64,000 nt of DNA from Streptomyces sp. MspMP-M5 (GCF_000373585.1 NZ_KB891885.1:240348-304347); one strand, 5' to 3'. Shown: positions 8,874 through 25,487, counted from the stretch's first letter. Numbers and translations: made by a program. The notes: generated from the letters alone by a model not told the origin.

Positions 8874-9059
8874 TTACCAGGAGCTCTTGGTCACGCCCGG
8901 CAGCTCGCCACGGTGAGCCATCTCACGAAGGCACACGCGGCAGAGGCCGAACTTGCGGTACACGGAGTGCGGGCGGCCGCAGCGCTGGCAGCGGGTGTAC
9001 GCGCGCACACCGAACTTCGGCTTGCGAGCAGCCTTGGCAATCAGAGCCTTCTTCGCCAT
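8874..9059 (-). CDS. rpsZ: 30S ribosomal protein S14, zinc-binding type Z
   Basis: The 61-residue uS14 begins [20 protein letters not shown] and has the four-cysteine zinc ribbon C24, C27, C40, C43 (RCQRCGRPH and [13 protein letters not shown]). This is the short zinc form rather than the about 100-residue zinc-free form that many actinobacteria keep as a second copy. Five bases separate it from rplE. Confidence 0.96.
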   Translation of the reverse strand: MAKKALIAKAARKPKFGVRAYTRCQRCGRPHSVYRKFGLCRVCLREMAHRGELPGVTKSSW

Positions 9060-9064
9060 CTCGC

Positions 9065-9625
9065 TCACGCCTCCTTGAACGGGAAGCCGAGGTGACGAAG
9101 CAGGGCGCGGCCCTCGTCGTCGTTGGTCGCCGTGGTCACCACGGTGATGTCCATACCCCGGGTACGGTCGATCTTGTCCTGGTCGATCTCGTGGAACATG
9201 ACCTGCTCGGTGAGACCGAAGGTGTAGTTGCCCCGACCGTCGAACTGCTTCGGGGACAGACCACGGAAGTCGCGGATGCGCGGGAGCGCGAGCGACAGCA
9301 GGCGGTCCAGGAACTCCCACATGCGGTCACCGCGGAGGGTGACGTGGGCACCGATCGGCTGGCCCTCACGCAGCTTGAACTGCGCGATGGACTTACGGGC
9401 CTTGGTGACGGCCGGCTTCTGACCGGTGATCGTGGTGAGGTCGCGCACGGCGCCCTCGATCAGCTTGGAGTCGCGGGCGGCGTCGCCCACACCCATGTTG
9501 ACCACGATCTTGACGAGGCCGGGGATCTGCATGACGTTCTCGTACGAGAACTCGTCCTTCAGCTTGCCGGCGATCTCTTCGCGGTAGCGCGTCTTCAGAC
9601 GCGGCGCGTTGGTGGTGGCAGTCAT
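9065..9625 (-). CDS. rplE: 50S ribosomal protein L5
   Basis: uL5 binds 5S rRNA and contacts the P-site tRNA. The 186-residue product has the family motifs [10 protein letters not shown] and [17 protein letters not shown], with the C-terminal [10 protein letters not shown]. The ATG overlaps the rplX stop by one base. Confidence 0.97.
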   Translation of the reverse strand: MTATTNAPRLKTRYREEIAGKLKDEFSYENVMQIPGLVKIVVNMGVGDAARDSKLIEGAVRDLTTITGQKPAVTKARKSIAQFKLREGQPIGAHVTLRGDRMWEFLDRLLSLALPRIRDFRGLSPKQFDGRGNYTFGLTEQVMFHEIDQDKIDRTRGMDITVVTTATNDDEGRALLRHLGFPFKEA

Positions 9626-9948
9626 CAGATGTCCTCACCGGTCCGCTTGGCAACGCGGATCTTGTTGCCCTCGTCGTCGAAGCGGTACCCGACGCGGGTG
9701 ACGACCTTCTTGCCGTCCTTCTCCACGACCAGCTGAACGTTGCTGACGTGGATGGGGGCCTCGGTCGTCACGATGCCGCCGGTCTGCGCTCCACGAGCGG
9801 TCTGTCCGGCCTTGGTGTGCTTCTTGACCCGGTTGACACCCTCGACCAGGACGCGGTCCTCGCGGGGGTAGGCCGCGATGACCTTGCCCTGCTTGCCCTT
9901 GTCCTTACCGGTGATGACCTGGACCAGGTCGCCCTTCTTGATCTTCAT
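9625..9948 (-). CDS. rplX: 50S ribosomal protein L24
   Basis: uL24 is an assembly initiator for the 50S. The 107-residue product has an N-terminal KOW motif ([20 protein letters not shown]) followed by the basic RNA-binding part ([15 protein letters not shown]). Three bases separate it from rplN; it is coupled to rplE. Confidence 0.97.
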   Translation of the reverse strand: MKIKKGDLVQVITGKDKGKQGKVIAAYPREDRVLVEGVNRVKKHTKAGQTARGAQTGGIVTTEAPIHVSNVQLVVEKDGKKVVTRVGYRFDDEGNKIRVAKRTGEDI

Positions 9949-9951
9949 CGG

Positions 9952-10320
9952 TTACAGCACCTCCGGCGCGAGCGAGATGATCTTCATGAACTTCTTCTCG
10001 CGCAGCTCACGGCCCACGGGGCCGAAGATACGGGTGCCGCGGGGGTCGCCATCGTTCTTGAGGATGACGGCCGCGTTCTCGTCGAAGCGGATGTACGAGC
10101 CGTCCGGACGGCGGCGCTCCTTGACGGTGCGAACGATGACGGCCTTGACGACGTCACCCTTCTTCACGTTGCCACCGGGGATCGCGTCCTTGACGGTGGC
10201 GACGATGACGTCACCGATGCCCGCGTAGCGGCGACCGGAACCACCGAGAACACGGATGCAAAGGATCTCCTTCGCACCAGTGTTGTCGGCGACCCGCAGT
10301 CGCGACTCCTGCTGGATCAC
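9952..10320 (-). CDS. rplN: 50S ribosomal protein L14
   Basis: uL14 forms intersubunit bridges and binds the silencing factor RsfS. Full-length 122-residue protein ([20 protein letters not shown]...). The start codon is GTG at 10320, preceded by AGGAGATAGAC. It is separated from rpsQ by 113 nt containing two strong hairpins, an unusual interruption of the operon. Confidence 0.97.
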   Translation of the reverse strand: MIQQESRLRVADNTGAKEILCIRVLGGSGRRYAGIGDVIVATVKDAIPGGNVKKGDVVKAVIVRTVKERRRPDGSYIRFDENAAVILKNDGDPRGTRIFGPVGRELREKKFMKIISLAPEVL

Positions 10321-10349
10321 GTCTATCTCCTGAATGTCTGCCGGTTCCC

Positions 10350-10390
10350 GGCAGGGGCCTCGCGTCCCTTACGGGACGTCAGCCCCTGCC
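10350..10390. repeat. Large hairpin between rpsQ and rplN
   Basis: The arms GGCAGGGGC and GCCCCTGCC flank an inner CGTCCC/GGGACG stem with a 4-nt TTAC loop. The RNA would fold into a two-tiered hairpin 30-70 nt upstream of the rplN start. Because downstream genes must be transcribed, a processing or attenuation role fits better than full termination. Confidence 0.6.
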
Positions 10391-10408
10391 GAGCCTGGCG
10401 GAACTGTT

Positions 10409-10427
10409 CCTGGGGGGTCCCCCCAGG
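10409..10427 (-). terminator. Palindromic hairpin just after rpsQ
   Basis: CCTGGGGGG-T-CCCCCCAGG lies 7 nt after the rpsQ stop on the minus strand. It is perfectly symmetric but has a one-base centre, so the folded stem would be shorter. It sits in tandem with the 10350-10390 hairpin. Confidence 0.45.
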
Positions 10428-10433
10428 AGGGAT

Positions 10434-10715
10434 TTACTTGGCCTTCTCGAGGATCTCGACGATGCGCCAGCGCTTGGTGGCGGACAGCGGCCGGGTCTCC
10501 ATCAGGAGGACGCGGTCGCCGACACCGGCAGCGTTCTGCTCGTCGTGCGCCTTGAGCTTGTTGGTACGGCGGATGACCTTGCCGTACAGCGCGTGCTTGA
10601 CGCGGTCCTCGACGGCGACGACGACGGTCTTGTCCATCTTGTCGCTGACGACCAGACCCTCACGGGTCTTGCGGAAACCGCGCTCGTTCGTCTCAGTCAC
10701 ATTCTTCTCGCTCAT
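10434..10715 (-). CDS. rpsQ: 30S ribosomal protein S17
   Basis: uS17 is an OB-fold protein that binds helices 7 and 11 of 16S rRNA early in assembly. The 93-residue product has the core [20 protein letters not shown] and ends [12 protein letters not shown]. The ATG overlaps the rpmC stop by one base. Confidence 0.97.
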   Translation of the reverse strand: MSEKNVTETNERGFRKTREGLVVSDKMDKTVVVAVEDRVKHALYGKVIRRTNKLKAHDEQNAAGVGDRVLLMETRPLSATKRWRIVEILEKAK

Positions 10716-10939
10716 CAGGCGCTCTCCACCGTCTCGATGCCGAGCTCGCGCTCCCGCATCAGGGTGTAGATCCGGGCGATGTCCTTCCGGACGGCCTTCA
10801 GCCGGCCGTGGTTCTCGAGCTGTCCGGTCGCCGCCTGGAAGCGGAGGTTGAACAGCTCCTCCTTGGCCTCACGAAGCTTGGCAACGAGGTCCTCGTTGTT
10901 CAGCTCGCGCAGCTCGGTCGCCTTGGTACCGGCCGCCAT
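10715..10939 (-). CDS. rpmC: 50S ribosomal protein L29
   Basis: uL29 is a two-helix protein at the polypeptide exit tunnel, near the trigger factor and SRP docking site. The 74-residue product starts [23 protein letters not shown] 10939 is chosen because it overlaps the rplP stop (TGATG); the GTG one codon upstream is possible but less likely. Confidence 0.96.
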   Translation of the reverse strand: MAAGTKATELRELNNEDLVAKLREAKEELFNLRFQAATGQLENHGRLKAVRKDIARIYTLMRERELGIETVESA

Positions 10940-11358
10940 CACGACTCACCTGCCTCGCGCCGCACGATGCGGCACTTCATCGGAAGCTTGTGGGCGGCGC
11001 GGGTCAGCGCCTCCTTGGCAACCTTTTCGTTCGGGAAAGACAGCTCGAACATCACCCGACCGGGCTTGACGTTCGCGATCCACCACTCCGGCGAACCCTT
11101 ACCGGAACCCATGCGGGTCTCGGCCGGCTTCTTCGTCAGCGGACGGTCCGGGTAGATGTTGATCCACACCTTGCCGCCACGCTTGATGTGACGGGTCATG
11201 GCGATACGAGCGGACTCGATCTGCCGGTTCGTCACGTAGGCCGCGGTCACGGCCTGAATGCCGTACTCACCGAAGGCCAGCTCGGTACCGCCCTTGGCCA
11301 TACCGTTCCGCTTCGGGTGGTGCTGCTTGCGGTGCTTGACCCTGCGAGGGATCAGCAT
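10939..11358 (-). CDS. rplP: 50S ribosomal protein L16
   Basis: uL16 organises the A-site region of the 50S. Full-length 139-residue protein beginning [20 protein letters not shown], with the conserved [27 protein letters not shown] segment (here [17 protein letters not shown]). Five bases after rpsC. Confidence 0.97.
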   Translation of the reverse strand: MLIPRRVKHRKQHHPKRNGMAKGGTELAFGEYGIQAVTAAYVTNRQIESARIAMTRHIKRGGKVWINIYPDRPLTKKPAETRMGSGKGSPEWWIANVKPGRVMFELSFPNEKVAKEALTRAAHKLPMKCRIVRREAGES

Positions 11359-11363
11359 GTCGG

Positions 11364-12188
11364 TCAGCCCTCCGTTCCAGGGTTCTCCGCCGGAGCAGCG
11401 GCAGCGGCCTCGGCCTTGGGGGCCTCGGCGGCGGGAGCCTGCTGCTGCGGCTTGCGGCCGCGACCGCCACGCTCGCCACCGCGGCGCGGGCGCTCGGCGC
11501 CACCACCGCGGGCCGGGCGGTTACCCGCACGGGCGGCGGCGTTCTCGGCACGCACCTCGGCGATGTTCTTCACGTCGCCCTTGTAGATCCAGACCTTCAC
11601 GCCGATCCGGCCGAAGGTGGTCTTGGCCTCGAAGAAGCCGTAGTCGACGTTCGCGCGGAGCGTGTGCAGGGGCACACGGCCCTCGCGGTAGAACTCCGAG
11701 CGGGACATCTCGGCGCCGCCGAGACGGCCACCACACTGGATCTTGATGCCCTTGGCGCCGGCCTTCATCGTCGACTGCATGCTCTTGCGCATGGCGCGAC
11801 GGAAGGAGACGCGGGAGGACAGCTGCTCGGCGACGGCCTGGGCCACGAGCTGAGCATCGGTCTCGGGGTTCTTGACCTCGAGGATGTTCAGCTGGACCTG
11901 CTTGCCGGTCAGCTTCTCCAGCTCACCGCGGATGCGGTCGGCCTCGGCGCCGCGGCGGCCGATGACGATGCCCGGGCGAGCGGTGTGGATGTCAACGCGG
12001 ACGCGCTCACGGGTGCGCTCGATCTCCACCTTGGAGATACCGGCGCGCTCCATGCCCTTCGTCATCATGCGACGAATGGCGACGTCTTCCTTGACGTAGT
12101 CCTTGTACAGCTTGTCGGCGTACCAGCGGGACTTGAAGTCCGTGGTCACACCGAGCCGGAACCCGTGCGGGTTTACCTTCTGGCCCAT
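11364..12188 (-). CDS. rpsC: 30S ribosomal protein S3
   Basis: uS3 forms the mRNA entry tunnel with S4 and S5 and has helicase-related contacts. The 274-residue protein has the KH domain ([20 protein letters not shown]) and the S3 C-terminal domain ([20 protein letters not shown]). It then has a tail of about 55 residues, first Arg/Gly-rich and then Ala/Glu/Pro-rich ([34 protein letters not shown]), longer than the minimal family length. Tail length varies among actinobacteria. The ATG overlaps the rplV stop by one base. Confidence 0.97.
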   Translation of the reverse strand: MGQKVNPHGFRLGVTTDFKSRWYADKLYKDYVKEDVAIRRMMTKGMERAGISKVEIERTRERVRVDIHTARPGIVIGRRGAEADRIRGELEKLTGKQVQLNILEVKNPETDAQLVAQAVAEQLSSRVSFRRAMRKSMQSTMKAGAKGIKIQCGGRLGGAEMSRSEFYREGRVPLHTLRANVDYGFFEAKTTFGRIGVKVWIYKGDVKNIAEVRAENAAARAGNRPARGGGAERPRRGGERGGRGRKPQQQAPAAEAPKAEAAAAAPAENPGTEG

Positions 12189-12535
12189 TACCGGGTTCCT
12201 TCCTTGCTGCTGACGACCACGGTGATGTGGCTGGTCCGCTTGCGGATCCGGTAGGCACGGCCCTGGGCGCGCGGACGGAACCGCTTCAGGGTCGGGCCCT
12301 CGTCCACGTACGCCTCGCTGACGAACAGCGTGGAGGAGTCCGTGTGGTCGTAGTTGTGCGCGGCGTTGGCAATGGCGCTGTCCAGCACCTTGCCCACCGG
12401 CACGCTCGCGGCCTGCGGGGCGAAACGCAGGACCGCCTGAGCCTCCGTGGCATCCATGCCACGGATAAGGTCCACCACGCGGCGGGCCTTCATGGGCGTG
12501 ACGCGGATGTACCGCGCCTGGGCCCTGGCTTCCAT
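12188..12535 (-). CDS. rplV: 50S ribosomal protein L22
   Basis: uL22 lines the exit tunnel; its beta-hairpin is a macrolide resistance site. The 115-residue product starts [20 protein letters not shown] and keeps the hairpin tip region ([20 protein letters not shown]). ATG 12535 was preferred over ATG 12559 because GAAGGGA lies just upstream and the extra eight residues are not family-like. Confidence 0.96.
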   Translation of the reverse strand: MEARAQARYIRVTPMKARRVVDLIRGMDATEAQAVLRFAPQAASVPVGKVLDSAIANAAHNYDHTDSSTLFVSEAYVDEGPTLKRFRPRAQGRAYRIRKRTSHITVVVSSKEGTR

Positions 12536-12579
12536 GGTTGTCCCTTCGGTGTCAGTCATAGTCTTCGCACTCCGGTCGA

Positions 12580-12861
12580 TCAGCGACGACGCGACTTGCG
12601 GTCGTCCTTCTCGTGGCCACGGAAGGTGCGGGTCGGCGCAAACTCGCCGAGCTTGTGGCCGACCATCGACTCGGTGACGAACACCGGGACGTGCTTGCGG
12701 CCGTCGTGCACCGCGATCGTGTGGCCGAGCATGGCCGGGACGATCATCGAGCGGCGGGACCAGGTCTTGATGACGTTCTTGGTGCCGGCTTCGTTCTGGA
12801 CATCCACCTTCTTGGCGAGGTGGTCGTCGACGAAGGGCCCCTTCTTGAGACTGCGCGGCAT
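12580..12861 (-). CDS. rpsS: 30S ribosomal protein S19
   Basis: uS19 is in the 30S head next to S13. Full-length 93-residue protein ([20 protein letters not shown]...) with the signature [19 protein letters not shown]. It follows rplB after 12 nt. Confidence 0.97.
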   Translation of the reverse strand: MPRSLKKGPFVDDHLAKKVDVQNEAGTKNVIKTWSRRSMIVPAMLGHTIAVHDGRKHVPVFVTESMVGHKLGEFAPTRTFRGHEKDDRKSRRR

Positions 12862-12873
12862 CTAAACCCGCTC

Positions 12874-13710
12874 CTAGCGCTTCTTGTTCGTCTTGCGGCG
12901 GCGGACGATGTACTTGTTGCTGGCCTTCTTCGGCGAGCGAGTACGACCCTCCTTCTTGCCCCAGGGCGAGACCGGGTGGCGACCACCGGAGGTCTTGCCC
13001 TCACCACCACCGTGCGGGTGGTCGACCGGGTTCATCACGACACCACGCACGGTCGGGCGGACGCCCTTCCAGCGCATGCGGCCGGCCTTGCCCCAGTTGA
13101 TGTTCGACTGCTCGGCGTTGCCGACCTCGCCGACAGTGGCGCGGCAGCGGACGTCGACCAGGCGGATCTCGCCGGACGGCATACGCAGGTGGGCCATGGA
13201 GCCCTCCCGCGCCAGCAGCTGCACGGAGGCACCCGCGGAGCGGGCGAACTTCGCGCCGCCGCCGGGCCGCAGCTCGATGGCGTGGATGGTCGTACCGACC
13301 GGGATGTTGCGCAGCGGCAGGTTGTTGCCCGGCTTGATGTCGGCGCCAGCGCCGTTCTCGATCCGGTCACCCTGCTTCAGGCCGCGCGGGGCGATGATGT
13401 AGCGCTTCTCGCCGTCCGCGTAGTGCAGGAGCGCGATGCGCGCGGTGCGGTTGGGGTCGTACTCGATGTGCGCGACCTTGGCCGGCACGCCGTCCTTGTC
13501 GTGACGACGGAAGTCGATCACTCGGTAGGCGCGCTTGTGGCCACCGCCCTGGTGGCGAACGGTCACACGACCGGCGTTGTTACGGCCGCCCTTGCTGTGC
13601 AGCGGGCGGACCAGCGACTTCTCCGGCGTGGACCGCGTGATCTCGACAAAGTCGGCGACGCTGGAGCCACGACGGCCCGGGGTCGTCGGCTTGTACTTGC
13701 GGATACCCAT
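12874..13710 (-). CDS. rplB: 50S ribosomal protein L2
   Basis: uL2 is required for subunit association and peptidyl transfer; the essential histidine lies in the [19 protein letters not shown] loop near residue 230. The 278-residue product has the family length and the basic C-terminus ([13 protein letters not shown]). 40 nt separate it from rplW. Confidence 0.97.
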   Translation of the reverse strand: MGIRKYKPTTPGRRGSSVADFVEITRSTPEKSLVRPLHSKGGRNNAGRVTVRHQGGGHKRAYRVIDFRRHDKDGVPAKVAHIEYDPNRTARIALLHYADGEKRYIIAPRGLKQGDRIENGAGADIKPGNNLPLRNIPVGTTIHAIELRPGGGAKFARSAGASVQLLAREGSMAHLRMPSGEIRLVDVRCRATVGEVGNAEQSNINWGKAGRMRWKGVRPTVRGVVMNPVDHPHGGGEGKTSGGRHPVSPWGKKEGRTRSPKKASNKYIVRRRKTNKKR

Positions 13711-13750
13711 TTCTCAGTCCTCGTCCGATTTCGGACGATCCGGACCGCCG

Positions 13751-14074
13751 TCAGGCGGTCGGACCGCCGAAGATGTCGATACGGTCGCCCTCGGCGAGGG
13801 TCACGATGGCACGCTTGGTGTTGGCGCGCTTACCGAAACCGGTGCGGGTGCGCTTGCGCTTGCCCTGCCGGTTGATCGTGTTGACCCCGGTGACCTTGAC
13901 CGAGAAGACCGCCTCGACGGCCTGCTTGATCTGGGTCTTGTTCGCGCCGGGCGCGACGATGAACGTGTACTTGTTCTCGTCCAGCAGCGCGTAGCTCTTC
14001 TCGGAAACAACCGGCTTGACGAGGACGTCACGCGGGTCCGTGAAGGTCTTGCTGGTGACGACGGCCTCAGTCAT
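13751..14074 (-). CDS. rplW: 50S ribosomal protein L23
   Basis: uL23 is the main docking site at the tunnel exit for trigger factor and SRP. The 107-residue protein has the conserved [20 protein letters not shown] and the loop extension [19 protein letters not shown]. The ATG overlaps the rplD stop by one base. Confidence 0.97.
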   Translation of the reverse strand: MTEAVVTSKTFTDPRDVLVKPVVSEKSYALLDENKYTFIVAPGANKTQIKQAVEAVFSVKVTGVNTINRQGKRKRTRTGFGKRANTKRAIVTLAEGDRIDIFGGPTA

Positions 14075-14724
14075 CAGGCGTCGCTCCCTTCGGTCTCAAC
14101 GGCCTTGGGGCCAGACACGAAGGACTCGAAGGCGGCCTTGGTGAAGACCACGTCGTCGGAGACGAGCACGTCGTACGTGTTCAGCTGGCCCGGCTCCAGG
14201 ATGTGCACCTGGGGCAGGTTACGGGCGGACAGCCACGCGGCCTCGTCGGAGCGCTCGGCGACCAGCAGGACGTTCTTACGGTCGCTGATCTTGCCGAGCA
14301 GGCCCTTGGCGGCCTTGGTGGACACCGCGCCGTCGACCACGCCGGAGACGACGTGGATACGGCTGTGGCGGGCCCGGTCGGTGAGGGCACCGCGCAGCGC
14401 GGCGGCCTTCATCTTCTTCGGGGTCCGCTGGCTGTAGTCACGCGGCACGGGGCCGTGGACGACGCCACCGCCGGCGAACTGCGGCGCACGGGTCGAACCC
14501 TGGCGCGCGCGGCCGGTGCCCTTCTGGCGGTAAGGCTTCTTGCCACCGCCGCGGACCTCGCCGCGGGTCTTGGTCTTGTGCGTGCCCTGACGGGCAGCGG
14601 CCAGCTGCGCGACGACGACCTGGTGGATCAGCGGAACGCTGACCTTCGCGTCGAAGATCTCCGCGGGGAGCTCGACGGACCCGGCCTTGTCGCCAGCCGG
14701 CGAAAGGATGTCAATGGTGCTCAT
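14074..14724 (-). CDS. rplD: 50S ribosomal protein L4
   Basis: uL4 lines the exit tunnel with L22; in E. coli it autoregulates the S10 operon. The 216-residue product has the tunnel loop ([20 protein letters not shown] and [20 protein letters not shown]) and the C-terminal domain. Eight bases after rplC. The S10 leader here does not obviously resemble the E. coli L4 target. Confidence 0.97.
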   Translation of the reverse strand: MSTIDILSPAGDKAGSVELPAEIFDAKVSVPLIHQVVVAQLAAARQGTHKTKTRGEVRGGGKKPYRQKGTGRARQGSTRAPQFAGGGVVHGPVPRDYSQRTPKKMKAAALRGALTDRARHSRIHVVSGVVDGAVSTKAAKGLLGKISDRKNVLLVAERSDEAAWLSARNLPQVHILEPGQLNTYDVLVSDDVVFTKAAFESFVSGPKAVETEGSDA

Positions 14725-14732
14725 CGGTTACC

Positions 14733-15377
14733 TCAGGCCCCCTTGGCCGCGGTACGGACCAGGACGAGGCCGCCGTTCGGACCAGGAACTGCGCCCTTGA
14801 TGAGCAGCAGACCCTTCTCCGCGTCAACGGCGTGGACGGTCAGGTTCTGGGTGGTGACCCGCTCATTGCCCATACGGCCGGCCATCCGCATGCCCTTGAA
14901 CACGCGGCCCGGGGTGGCGCAGCCACCGATGGAGCCCGGCTTGCGGTGCACGCGGTGGGCACCGTGCGAAGCCTTGCCACCGCCGAAGCCGTGACGCTTC
15001 ATGACACCGGCGAAGCCCTTGCCCTTGCTCTTGCCGGTCACGTCCACCTTCACGCCCGCCTCGAAGACGTCGGCGCTCAGCTCCTGGCCGAGGGTGTACT
15101 CGCTCGCGTCGGCGGTACGGACCTCGACGAGGTGGCGACGGGGGGTGACGTCGGCCTTCGCGAAGTGGCCCTTGAGGGGCTTGTTCACCTTGCGCGGGTC
15201 GATCTCGCCGAAGGCGATCTGGACGGAGTCGTAGCCGTCCTGGTCATTGGTGCGCACCTGGGTCACGACGCAGGGCCCGGCCTTGACGACGGTGACCGGA
15301 ACAACACGGTTGTTCTCGTCCCACACCTGCGTCATGCCGAGCTTCTCGCCCAGGAGCCCCTTGATCTGCTTAGCCAT
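14733..15377 (-). CDS. rplC: 50S ribosomal protein L3
   Basis: uL3 starts 50S assembly and its loop reaches the peptidyl transferase centre. The 214-residue product has [15 protein letters not shown] at the N-terminus and the loop [19 protein letters not shown], where tiamulin and linezolid resistance changes occur in other bacteria. 17 nt after rpsJ. Confidence 0.97.
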   Translation of the reverse strand: MAKQIKGLLGEKLGMTQVWDENNRVVPVTVVKAGPCVVTQVRTNDQDGYDSVQIAFGEIDPRKVNKPLKGHFAKADVTPRRHLVEVRTADASEYTLGQELSADVFEAGVKVDVTGKSKGKGFAGVMKRHGFGGGKASHGAHRVHRKPGSIGGCATPGRVFKGMRMAGRMGNERVTTQNLTVHAVDAEKGLLLIKGAVPGPNGGLVLVRTAAKGA

Positions 15378-15394
15378 TCTCAGATCACCGGCCC

Positions 15395-15703
15395 TCAGAG
15401 CTTGATCTCGATGTCGACACCGGCCGGGAGGTCGAGTCGCATCAGGGAGTCAACGGTCTTCGGCGTCGGGTCGAGAATGTCGATCAGGCGCTTGTGCGTG
15501 CGCATCTCGAAGTGCTCGCGCGAGTCCTTGTACTTGTGCGGCGACTTGATGACGCAGTACACGTTCTTCTCAGTGGGCAGCGGCACCGGGCCCGCGACCG
15601 ACGCACCAGTACGGGTCACCGTCTCGACGATCTTCTTCGCCGAGGAGTCGATGACCTCGTGGTCGTAGGCCTTGAGCCGGATGCGGATCTTCTGTCCCGC
15701 CAT
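15395..15703 (-). CDS. rpsJ: 30S ribosomal protein S10
   Basis: uS10 is a 30S head protein (102 residues, [20 protein letters not shown]...). In E. coli it also acts as NusE in antitermination; whether that holds here is unknown. It opens the S10 operon. ATG 15703 matches family length; the frame stays open upstream to 16054 but that part is not ribosomal-like. The leader carries a hairpin also found before rpsL. Confidence 0.97.
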   Translation of the reverse strand: MAGQKIRIRLKAYDHEVIDSSAKKIVETVTRTGASVAGPVPLPTEKNVYCVIKSPHKYKDSREHFEMRTHKRLIDILDPTPKTVDSLMRLDLPAGVDIEIKL

Positions 15704-16057
15704 GGCTACTTCGTAGTCCTGTCTCTCGTAACGCTCTGGGACCCGGTGAGGCCACTGCTCTTCTCCGACCCACGCGGTCGGGCGTGTCGCGCTCCTTCTC
15801 GTAAATCTCCGCAGGAGAGATCCCTCGAGGAGGAGAACGTGGGGGAAGACCACCCACCGGGCGCCTGGCCGAGGCACCCCGCTGACACTTCCCGGAAGAT
15901 TCCCGTACTTCCGCCCCTGAGAAGAGGCGACGAATACCTGGGACTCGCTTCCGGTCCCCCCGGCGGGAGGCGCGCAGCATCGGCACTCAACCGAGCAACC
16001 TGGACAGTGTGCCATACCCGGGATGCGTAAGGCCAATCGGGCCCCAGCTGTCAAGAA
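15704..16057 (-). promoter_or_regulatory. S10 operon promoter and leader region
   Basis: About 350 nt between the tuf terminator and rpsJ contain no convincing gene. TTGACA is present at 16054-16049 without a good -10 at 17-18 nt (CTTACG); alternatively TTGGCC (about 16036-16031) pairs with CACACT (about 16011-16006) over a longish spacer. The leader RNA would exceed 250 nt and include several stems plus the conserved element at 15765-15789. Which promoter is used cannot be settled by reading. Confidence 0.45.
15765..15789 (-). promoter_or_regulatory. Leader hairpin shared with the rpsL leader (copy in S10 leader)
   Basis: On the minus strand CGACACGC precedes a CCGACC-GCGTG-GGTCGG stem-loop, 62 nt upstream of rpsJ. 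It matches the element at 20539-20563 at 24 of 25 positions; the only difference is in the single-stranded part before the stem. Two copies ahead of two ribosomal operons point to a shared cis-acting RNA or DNA signal. Confidence 0.65.
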
Positions 16058-16085
16058 GCCCCGCCCACCTGGCGGTGAGCGGGGC
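16058..16085 (-). terminator. Hairpin terminator after tuf
   Basis: GCCCCGC and GCGGGGC arms with inner CACC/GGTG pairing lie 45-72 nt after the tuf stop on the minus strand. It separates the str operon from the S10 operon. Confidence 0.7.
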
Positions 16086-16129
16086 CTCTCAGATGCTCCG
16101 GGGAGCTACCGGGTCGACCGGATCAGCAA

Positions 16130-17323
<1,194 letters not shown>

Positions 17324-17400
17324 TGGGGTCCTCCTGTGGAGTGGTTCTGTACGCCTTACTCATCGGCGCCAGGTGATCTTTGCTGGATAGCCCGGGCCCG

Positions 17401-17435
17401 GGGGCGTTCCGCCACGGTTTGCGGTGGAACGCCCC
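17401..17435 (-). terminator. Hairpin between fusA and tuf
   Basis: The arms GGGGCGTTCC and GGAACGCCCC, with a further CCAC/GTGG pairing inside, lie 46 nt after the fusA stop. It may attenuate read-through from fusA or be part of a tuf leader if transcription starts near 17446. Confidence 0.55.
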
Positions 17436-17480
17436 GACAGGCACCGGAGTCAAGCCTAGAGCGTGAACTCGACGGGTGAG

Positions 17481-19601
<2,121 letters not shown>

Positions 19602-19640
19602 AGTGGCTCAGTCTTCTCTCGGTCTCGATGTGGGTTGCGA

Positions 19641-20111
19641 CTACCAGCGGTAGTGCGCGAAGGCCTTGTTGGACTCGGCCATCTTGTGCGTGTCCTCACG
19701 CTTCTTGACCGAAGCGCCGAGGCCGTTGGAGGCGTCGAGCAGTTCGTTCATGAGGCGCTCGGTCATGGTCTTCTCGCGGCGGGCGCGGGAGTAACCCACG
19801 AGCCAGCGGAGCGAGAGGGTGGCGGCGCGGCCGGGCTTGACCTCGACCGGGACCTGGTAGGTCGCACCACCGACACGGCGGGACTTGACCTCGAGGGTCG
19901 GCTTGATGTTCTCCAGCGCGCGCTTCAGCGTGATGACCGGGTCGGTGCCCGTCTTCTCACGCAGACCCTCCATGGCGCCGTAGACGATGCGCTCGGCGGT
20001 GGAGCGCTTGCCGTTCAGCAGCACCTTGTTGATGAGGGAGGTCACCAGGGGGGAGCCGTAAACCGGGTCGATGATGACCGGGCGCTTCGGGGCGGGGCCC
20101 TTACGAGGCAT
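19641..20111 (-). CDS. rpsG: 30S ribosomal protein S7
   Basis: uS7 nucleates assembly of the 30S head. Full-length 156-residue protein ([20 protein letters not shown]...), with the beta-hairpin and C-terminal NKAFAHYRW. Two bases separate it from rpsL, so the pair is coupled. Confidence 0.97.
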   Translation of the reverse strand: MPRKGPAPKRPVIIDPVYGSPLVTSLINKVLLNGKRSTAERIVYGAMEGLREKTGTDPVITLKRALENIKPTLEVKSRRVGGATYQVPVEVKPGRAATLSLRWLVGYSRARREKTMTERLMNELLDASNGLGASVKKREDTHKMAESNKAFAHYRW

Positions 20112-20113
20112 TC

Positions 20114-20485
20114 TTACTTCTCCTTCTTGGCGCCGTAGCGGCTGCGAGCCTGCTTGCGGTTCTTGACGCCCTGCGTGTCGAGGGAGCCGCGGATGATCTT
20201 GTACCGAACACCCGGCAGGTCCTTCACACGGCCGCCACGCACGAGCACGATCGAGTGCTCCTGGAGGTTGTGGCCCTCACCCGGAATGTAAGCGGTGACC
20301 TCGATCCCACTGGTCAGACGCACACGCGCGACCTTACGCAGGGCCGAGTTCGGCTTCTTCGGGGTGGTCGTGAACACACGCGTGCAGACGCCGCGGCGCT
20401 GGGGCGAACCCTCGAGTGCGGGCGTCTTGTTCTTCTCGACCTTGTCCTGCCGGCCCTTGCGGACCAGCTGCTGGATCGTAGGCAC
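20114..20485 (-). CDS. rpsL: 30S ribosomal protein S12
   Basis: uS12 controls decoding accuracy. The 123-residue product starts at GTG 20485 behind GGAGAAGTA. The streptomycin-determining positions are the sensitive residues: K43 in [13 protein letters not shown] and K88 in GGRVKDLPG. The motif PNSALRK and the aspartate that is often methylthiolated in this family (D89) are present. First gene of the str operon. Confidence 0.98.
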   Translation of the reverse strand: MPTIQQLVRKGRQDKVEKNKTPALEGSPQRRGVCTRVFTTTPKKPNSALRKVARVRLTSGIEVTAYIPGEGHNLQEHSIVLVRGGRVKDLPGVRYKIIRGSLDTQGVKNRKQARSRYGAKKEK

Positions 20486-20829
20486 TACTTCTCCGGTTTC
20501 TGTGTGCCAGTCTCGGTAAAGCTAACCTGGAACATTTCCCGACCCACGCGGTCGGGTGTGTCGAATACTGCAGACCGGCCTCGCTGGAACGAGGGGGCGG
20601 CAGATTGCGGTGTCAATACCCGGCTTCCGCGCTGCCGGGACTCTCCGGCCGGAATGGTGGGAGAAGGCGCGCACGGCAGCCCAGGGACACCCCAGGCACA
20701 AGGTCAGAGCGTACCTAGCGCATGGGCTGCGGTCAAAACAAATGCACACGCGAAGGACACGCCGGACTCGGCCGGCGATGCGGCCACCGTAGTGGGAACC
20801 ACGGTCCTACGGAAGAAGGCACACACCCG
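20486..20829 (-). promoter_or_regulatory. str operon leader and upstream region
   Basis: No convincing gene lies in this stretch of about 344 nt. On the minus strand TTGACA occurs at 20616-20611, about 125 nt upstream of rpsL, but no TANNNT follows at 16-19 nt (CTCGTT or TCGTTC). Downstream come a small CCTCG/CGAGG stem, the shared element at 20539-20563, and the rpsL ribosome-binding site. The promoter call is therefore tentative. Confidence 0.4.
20539..20563 (-). promoter_or_regulatory. Leader hairpin shared with the rpsJ leader (copy in str leader)
   Basis: CGACACAC followed by a CCGACC-GCGTG-GGTCGG stem-loop, 54 nt upstream of rpsL. The stem is one base pair longer than in the rpsJ copy because a G follows on the 3' side and a C precedes. 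24 of 25 positions match 15765-15789. Confidence 0.65.
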
Positions 20830-21366
20830 TCAGGCGCGGGTCACCGCCAGCAACGCCATCACCAGGAAGAACAGGGCCCAGGCACCGATCCCGAGCCAGC
20901 CGAGCACCAGCCCGGCGACGGCCTGGCCGTCGCCCCGCTCCCCCGTCCGCCGGATCTCGGCCCGCGCCTTGTGCCCCAGGATCACCGCGGGGATCGACGT
21001 CAGTCCCCAGGTGAACGGGGCTATCAGCCCGCAGACCAGGGCGCCCGTGGCGGAGCCGTTGGTGGGCTGCGGCATCGGCATCTGCGGGAGAAACGTAGCG
21101 GGCACCGCCGGTCGCGGCGTGAACTGCGCCTGCGGCACCGGGCCCTGCGGAAGATCGGCGACCAGCATCTGGAGCTCGGCGTGGGTCTGTGCCTGATAGG
21201 CCCGGCCCATCCGCTGCTCGTACTCGGCCTGTGCGAGGCGCCCCTCGGCGAAGCCCGCCTTCAACACGTCGACCGCGCGCTCGCGATCGGCGTGCGAGGC
21301 CCGCATGGCAGGCACCTGATACGGGTTCTGCGCGGGCTGCCCACCCTGCCACGGCTGGAATGCCAT
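20830..21366 (-). CDS. DUF1707/DUF4190 membrane protein, function unknown
   Basis: A 178-residue protein from ATG 21366, which has GGGGGAGG upstream. Residues around 20-72 match the DUF1707 domain (MRASHADRERAVDVLKAGFA, GRLAQAEYEQRM); the C-terminal half has two hydrophobic segments of the DUF4190 type (ALVCGLIAPFTWGL, GLVLGWLGIGAWALFFLVMA). The middle is Pro/Gln-rich. DUF1707 proteins are common in actinobacteria, and no molecular role can be read from the sequence. It lies between rpoC and rpsL and probably forms its own unit. Confidence 0.85.
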   Translation of the reverse strand: MAFQPWQGGQPAQNPYQVPAMRASHADRERAVDVLKAGFAEGRLAQAEYEQRMGRAYQAQTHAELQMLVADLPQGPVPQAQFTPRPAVPATFLPQMPMPQPTNGSATGALVCGLIAPFTWGLTSIPAVILGHKARAEIRRTGERGDGQAVAGLVLGWLGIGAWALFFLVMALLAVTRA

Positions 21367-21459
21367 GTCGCGAACCTCCCCCCGCTCAACAGTTGTCCCC
21401 ATCCTCTCATCACAGACGCGGCAATGGGAGAACAAGTTCCCGCGGCCCGCCGAACGCCG

Positions 21460-21492
21460 CAGGGCGGCCACCCCGGTGGGGTGACCGCCCTG
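21460..21492 (-). terminator. Terminator after rpoC
   Basis: CAGGGCGG and CCGCCCTG arms with an inner CACCCC/GGGGTG stem lie 36-68 nt after the rpoC stop on the minus strand, just before the DUF1707 gene. No U-run is present, as is common in high-GC genomes. Confidence 0.7.
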
Positions 21493-21527
21493 TTCAGGCG
21501 CGTACGGCCTTACCAGCCGTACCCGGC

Positions 21528-25427
<3,900 letters not shown>

Positions 25428-25487
25428 TATGCGTCAATCCCTCTCAGGGTTGTAAGTCTTGGGGTCTGAAACGGGGGTCTTGGGGCC

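Noticed and set aside
15704..16054. Upstream extension of rpsJ (over 100 residues)
   Set aside because: No similarity to S10; the region is the structured leader.
15704..16057. Clear single promoter for the S10 operon
   Set aside because: A perfect TTGACA is present but no acceptable -10 at normal spacing, so no single promoter could be assigned.
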